64,000 nt of DNA from NCBI GenBank assembly GCA_024734495.1, contig JALMQS010000089.1, positions 6,398,420 through 6,462,419 on the forward strand, given 5' to 3'. A program made the position numbers and the translations under genes. Positions 60,526-64,000 of this stretch are shown here, in pieces (the stretch's first letter is position 1; each line of letters starts with the position of its first letter). The stretch is from Forficula auricularia. Lineage: Eukaryota; Arthropoda; Insecta; Dermaptera; Forficulidae. Under the pieces are notes generated by a model. It searched no databases. It saw nothing but the letters and a program-made list of their open reading frames with translations, and had not been told where the DNA came from.

Positions 60526-60700
60526 TCCCTTTTTCAGTTTTTCGCTTATAAGTCGAAAACTGTCAATATTTTGTAAATAACCGTCCTATAGTAAATTAAA
60601 GAGGACAAAATATCGCTTCGATTACAAAACAAATGCAAAATTGGTCCAGTAGTTCGATTTTTTATGGGGATCCAAAAAACAGTCCCACCGGATCACTTTT
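60526..60700. other. spacer
   Basis: Nothing recognised. Confidence 0.4.
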
Positions 60701-61409
60701 TAACCGACTTCAAAAAAGAAGGAGGTTCTCTATTCGACTGAATTTTTTTTTTTTTTTTTTGTGCCTATGTTACCTCATATCTCCACCAATTGTGAACCGA
60801 TTTTGAAATTTTTTTGCATTGGGTCCAGTCTAGCTTCCCATTAGTCCCATTTTTTTTCGATTTTTTTCATAGGTATTAGACCTTTTTTATTAGGTTTGTT
60901 TAGATCTAACCTCTTTGTTTATGAACCGATTTCGATGGTTCGTTTTTTATCCGAAAGGGGGTGTCTTAGGGATGGTGTCATATTAATTTGGTCAAGTTCT
61001 GATGATATGATCACTATTAATAACATCACTAAAAAGAGAAAAATAAAAATAATTTTTAAGAAAAAAATAAAAACCGACTTCAAAAAATTAAATTCAACAA
61101 ATAAAATACACTAAAAGGTATAAAATAATTATTATCTTATTTAGTTACAACTAAACGACGAAATATTAACATGAAATTACTTTTTGAAGTCGGTGCCAAA
61201 CATATACCTTTTATGAATCGCACTCGACGGATCTTACTTAGTACGTTTGGCGGGTACGCTCGCTTATAGGTATACTTTGTTTGGTACCGACCTCAAAAAG
61301 TAATTTCATGTTAATATTTCGTCGTTTAGTTGCAACTAAATAAGATAATAATTATTTTATACCTTTTAGTGTATTTTATTTGTTGCATTTAATTTTTTGA
61401 AGTCGGTTT
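60701..61409 (+). mobile_element. family F element with AACCGACTTC ends, copy 2
   Basis: TAACCGACTTCAAAAAAGAA (60701) and GAAGTCGGTTTT (61398-61409) are the inverted ends. The right half is a palindrome (61060-61190 with 61270-61409) around GGATCTTACTTAGTACGTTT. It is in the opposite orientation to the copy at 35.28-36.00 kb, and the palindrome centre is also reversed relative to its element. Confidence 0.8.
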
Positions 61410-61529
61410 TTATTTTTTTCTTAAAAATTATTTTGAATATCTCAAAAACTCGAACTTTTTTCGATTTTTTCCCATTTTGAACATGAAAGAACACGTTTTC
61501 GACAAACACCAAAAGAATTTCTTACAATG

Positions 61530-61800
61530 AAAACAAAGTTTCATCTTAATTGGATAATGGTAACCCGTGCCGCATTGAGGTTGAAGTTTTGAAAAACTGC
61601 AATTTTTTGAAAAAAAATCGCAGATTTTCCTTCATAAAATGAAAACCCCTCATCCTAGAAACTTGATTTCTATCTCATTCTCTAGGGAATTTTGTTGACT
61701 TGAACGTTTACTTGAACCACTTTTTTGATAAAAATCTTAGATTTATAGATATTTTCCATGACACTTTTGAGGATTCGGATCATATCCTGTCCGAAAAATG
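61530..61800. mobile_element. family G fragment
   Basis: GTTTCATCTTAATTGGATAA, GTAACCCGTGCCGCATTGAG, TCTCATTCTCTAGGGAAT, TTGAACGTTTACTTGAACCA and ACTTTTGAGGATTCGGATC follow the order of one arm and part of the centre of the 57-kb foldback. A single arm only. Confidence 0.7.
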
Positions 61801-62620
61801 CTCGAATTTATAATATTGTTTTTCACTAATTTATGATTTTTTGAAATGGCATACTATTATGCATGAAATTTTAAAGTTACATGATGTTATAATTTATTTT
61901 ATTTCAATTAACTTCAAATAGGCAGTGATATCTGTTTAATAATAAAGTAATAAACAAATTATTTTTTCAAACAACAATGGATAAACAAGAAGGCTCTGGC
62001 ACGATAAAAAATTTCTATACTTTTTTTATCCATATTAACTTTTTCTGAAAATAATGAATGAAAAAAAAATCAGAGCAATCAATATTAACTTCCATTTGGC
62101 AAAGTAAAAAAAAAAGAAAAAATATATTTTCCCTTGATAGTGAGATCATAAATAACGGGGATGTTTTTCTGAGGTGTTGAAAGAGATATTCCATCTTTCA
62201 TGATTTTTTTCTTAACTTTATATATTTATTTCATCTTATTTTTTGAAATGACATTTAAAAAATATATTTTCTATATCCTTATTTATTGAGAGAAGGAGGC
62301 AAAAAAATAATAATGAAAAAATAAAACGAATTTGTTGAAATTGCCAATATTATTAGTAAATAGCGGAAGGAGTGTCTGTCTGCACGTCGATATGATAGAG
62401 AGAAAAAGAGAACAAGATATATTAATAAGAAACAGGAACAAATAATAAGCTTAAAATACACAATTTTGTTTTTCGATTTTATCTTTTCAAATTATATTTA
62501 TTTTTAAATTATCCTCATTTTATAAAAATCAATAGATATGTTTAATTTAACACATTTGGTAACACACGCACTCACTAACAGTCATTTTGACAAAATAATT
62601 AATATTTCCTAAAATATTTA
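61801..62620. other. AT-rich spacer, no gene seen
   Basis: Nothing recognised. Confidence 0.5.
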
Positions 62621-62624
62621 TATT

Positions 62625-63240
62625 TTTGACGTGACAACGTCTTATAATTATAAGAAGCCGGCTGCACGCTCGAAAAAACATGACTCATCTGAGGCGTTCC
62701 ATTTAAGGCTTGAAGTGCAAGCGAGAGCGCGGAACGAGCGACAAAGATTGAGACGGGCTTTTTAAAAGCTACAGTTACAAAAATTTTAATGTTTTTAAAT
62801 TTTAAATTTAAGATTTATGAACAATAATTTAATCACAGTTTATTCTTATAATAAATTATTCAAAATTATTACTTTTTTACAACAAATTACAATTAAATTT
62901 GCAAAAATAATTAAGTAACTAATTGAACAACAACTTTTATTCAGTTTACTTGCTGCAAGAAATAATGTCAATACAAAATTTATTATTATAAAATAATAAA
63001 ATCAAAATTAAATTTTAACAGTCGAGTAGAAATTTAAACAATAAATTTTATTCAAGTATTTTGTAAATTTAAAATGATTTTCTGAACGAAGAATTTTATG
63101 AAAAAAATCGGTTGTCTGTAAAGTCGGTTTACTGACGATAGTTGAACGTGACAACGTCATAAGAAAATACCATTCCATCAGTATTTTCTTATGACGTTGT
63201 CACGTTCAACTATCGTCAGTAAACCGACTTTACAGACAAC
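62625..63240 (-). mobile_element. family C element, copy 2, with end palindrome
   Basis: GACGTGACAACGTCTTATAA (62629) is one end. The other sits in a near-perfect ~53-bp hairpin: 63126-63175 pairs with 63180-63236 (GACGATAGTTGAACGTGACA / TGTCACGTTCAACTATCGTC). It is the inverse of 8.13-8.72 kb with few differences, including the GCGAGAGCGCGGAACGAGCG block. Confidence 0.8.
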
Positions 63241-63274
63241 CGATTTTTTATGTTCCCTATAGGTATAGGGCCTA

Positions 63275-63435
63275 TACCAAGCTTTATTGTAGACTGAAAT
63301 ACCGAGAATTTGCTCAATTTTTTTTTATCAAAATAGTTTTAACCGTTTTTGAGAAATTTCCAAAATAGGAAGAAAAAAAACAACTTTTTTCTAGCACCAT
63401 TACAATACTTCACCACACATGGGAAAGTAAATGAT
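63275..63435 (-). mobile_element. family B fragment
   Basis: TTGCTCAATTTTTTTTTATC, CCGTTTTTGAGAAATTTC and CATTACAATACTTCACC are the complement of the first ~150 bp of family B. The rest is absent. Confidence 0.65.
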
Positions 63436-63496
63436 ATATATTAACTAATTAATTGATTCTAATTAGGTTGCCATGGCAACAACAATGTAATTATTA

Positions 63497-63824
63497 TTAC
63501 GAACATGAATTTAGGTCATTTATCAAAGATTCCAATAGATATGTTTATATTGCATGTAGGAGGATCCCGTCCCCTCGGAATTCGAACCCAGGCACTAGCA
63601 AGCCTTCCGGGCAACTATTCCAAACCCTTGAGACCATCACCTCCAAACATGCAACATATAACGAAGTGGAAGGTGATGGTCTCAAGTCTCAAGGGTCTCG
63701 ACTAGTTGCCCGGAAAGCCTACCAGTGCCTGGGTTCGACTTCCGAGGGGACAAGATTCTCCTACATGCAATATAAACATATCTATTAAAATCTTTGATAA
63801 ATGACTTAAATTCATGTTCGTTAA
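63497..63824. mobile_element. family D foldback, copy 2
   Basis: TTACGAACATGAATTTAGGT (63497) and complement AATTCATGTTCGTTAA (63810) are the ends; the arms match the 17.44-17.66 kb copy. Here the tRNA-like core is itself present as an inverted pair (63551-63650 and 63667-63770; both have GGTTCGA and CCTCGG words on opposite strands), making a near-complete palindrome. Frames at 63453-63788 read through it and are not genes. Confidence 0.75.
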
Positions 63825-64000
63825 ATTAAATTAATTATATATCACAAGTTCATTTTGAGAAAAAATTCAATCTTTCTTTCTCAAATAAATACTCATTTCT
63901 TCACACGTAATTATTATTATTGATTAAGTGGATATCGATGAGGCAGTCCAAAAAAAGAAGAAGATAATTTACATTATCTTTTTATTCATAAAACCGACGT
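63825..64000. other. flank of family D and window end
   Basis: 63835-63905 is the inverse of 17360-17440 (ATATATCACAAGTTCATTTT, AATTCAATCTTTCTTTCTCA). AT-rich to the end. Confidence 0.5.

Noticed and set aside
63453..63788. 111-codon open frame
   Set aside because: It spans both arms of a palindromic element, which produces open frames on both strands.
1..64000. Bacterial, plasmid or viral origin of the window
   Set aside because: No operons or ribosome-binding sites; dense LINE, SINE, Helitron and mariner relics with target duplications indicate an animal nuclear genome.

Overview
This is AT-rich eukaryotic nuclear DNA, very probably from an arthropod. The evidence is the mix of transposon families: mariner, Tc1-like and pogo-like DNA transposons; a jockey-like and an RTE-like LINE; Penelope-like elements (PLEs); Helitrons; gypsy-type LTR fragments; and tRNA-derived SINEs. 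I cannot name the species. No complete host protein gene is visible. The window reads as a transposon graveyard: nested, broken and inverted insertions with short AT-rich spacers between them. Almost every open frame belongs to a decayed transposon or to a low-complexity repeat.

Layout. 0-10 kb: PLE endonuclease relic, antisense jockey-like reverse transcriptase, a large foldback element, a SINE with perfect 12-bp target duplications, a four-unit ~355-bp tandem array carrying tRNA-like pol III modules, several MITEs, and a ~580-bp element with a perfect-looking palindrome at one end. 10-17 kb: a mariner with a retroposon inserted in one terminal repeat, LINE RNase H relic, LINE tail joined to gypsy gag and an LTR, and a PLE 3' end with a hammerhead-like core. 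17-30 kb: SINEs, family-B elements, a Helitron with both ends, a hAT MITE inserted in another copy of itself and filled with a 20-bp minisatellite, and foldback elements. 30-45 kb: the longest reverse transcriptase frame (31-32 kb), a second mariner, foldbacks, a second SINE, PLE termini with hammerhead-like cores, a LINE interrupted by a Harbinger-like MITE, and an unusual pol-LTR-PBS-gag junction. 45-52 kb: a ~960-bp duplication around 1.4 kb of AT-only inverted satellite, then Helitron ends in direct and inverted order around a Helitron helicase remnant. 52-64 kb: a 1.2-kb foldback, a pogo-like transposon with a C-terminal cysteine finger, a Tc1-like deletion derivative, further foldbacks, two RTE-like LINE copies and second copies of families seen at the left end.

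The most interesting threads are: hammerhead-ribozyme-like cores at several PLE termini, some inside large hairpins; one ~110-bp internal sequence module shared by element families with unrelated ends (foldback A, family B, Helitrons); the tandem tRNA-like array; the self-nested hAT MITE with clean 8-bp target duplications; and the strand-switching AT satellite. All assignments were made by eye; no search or folding program was run.
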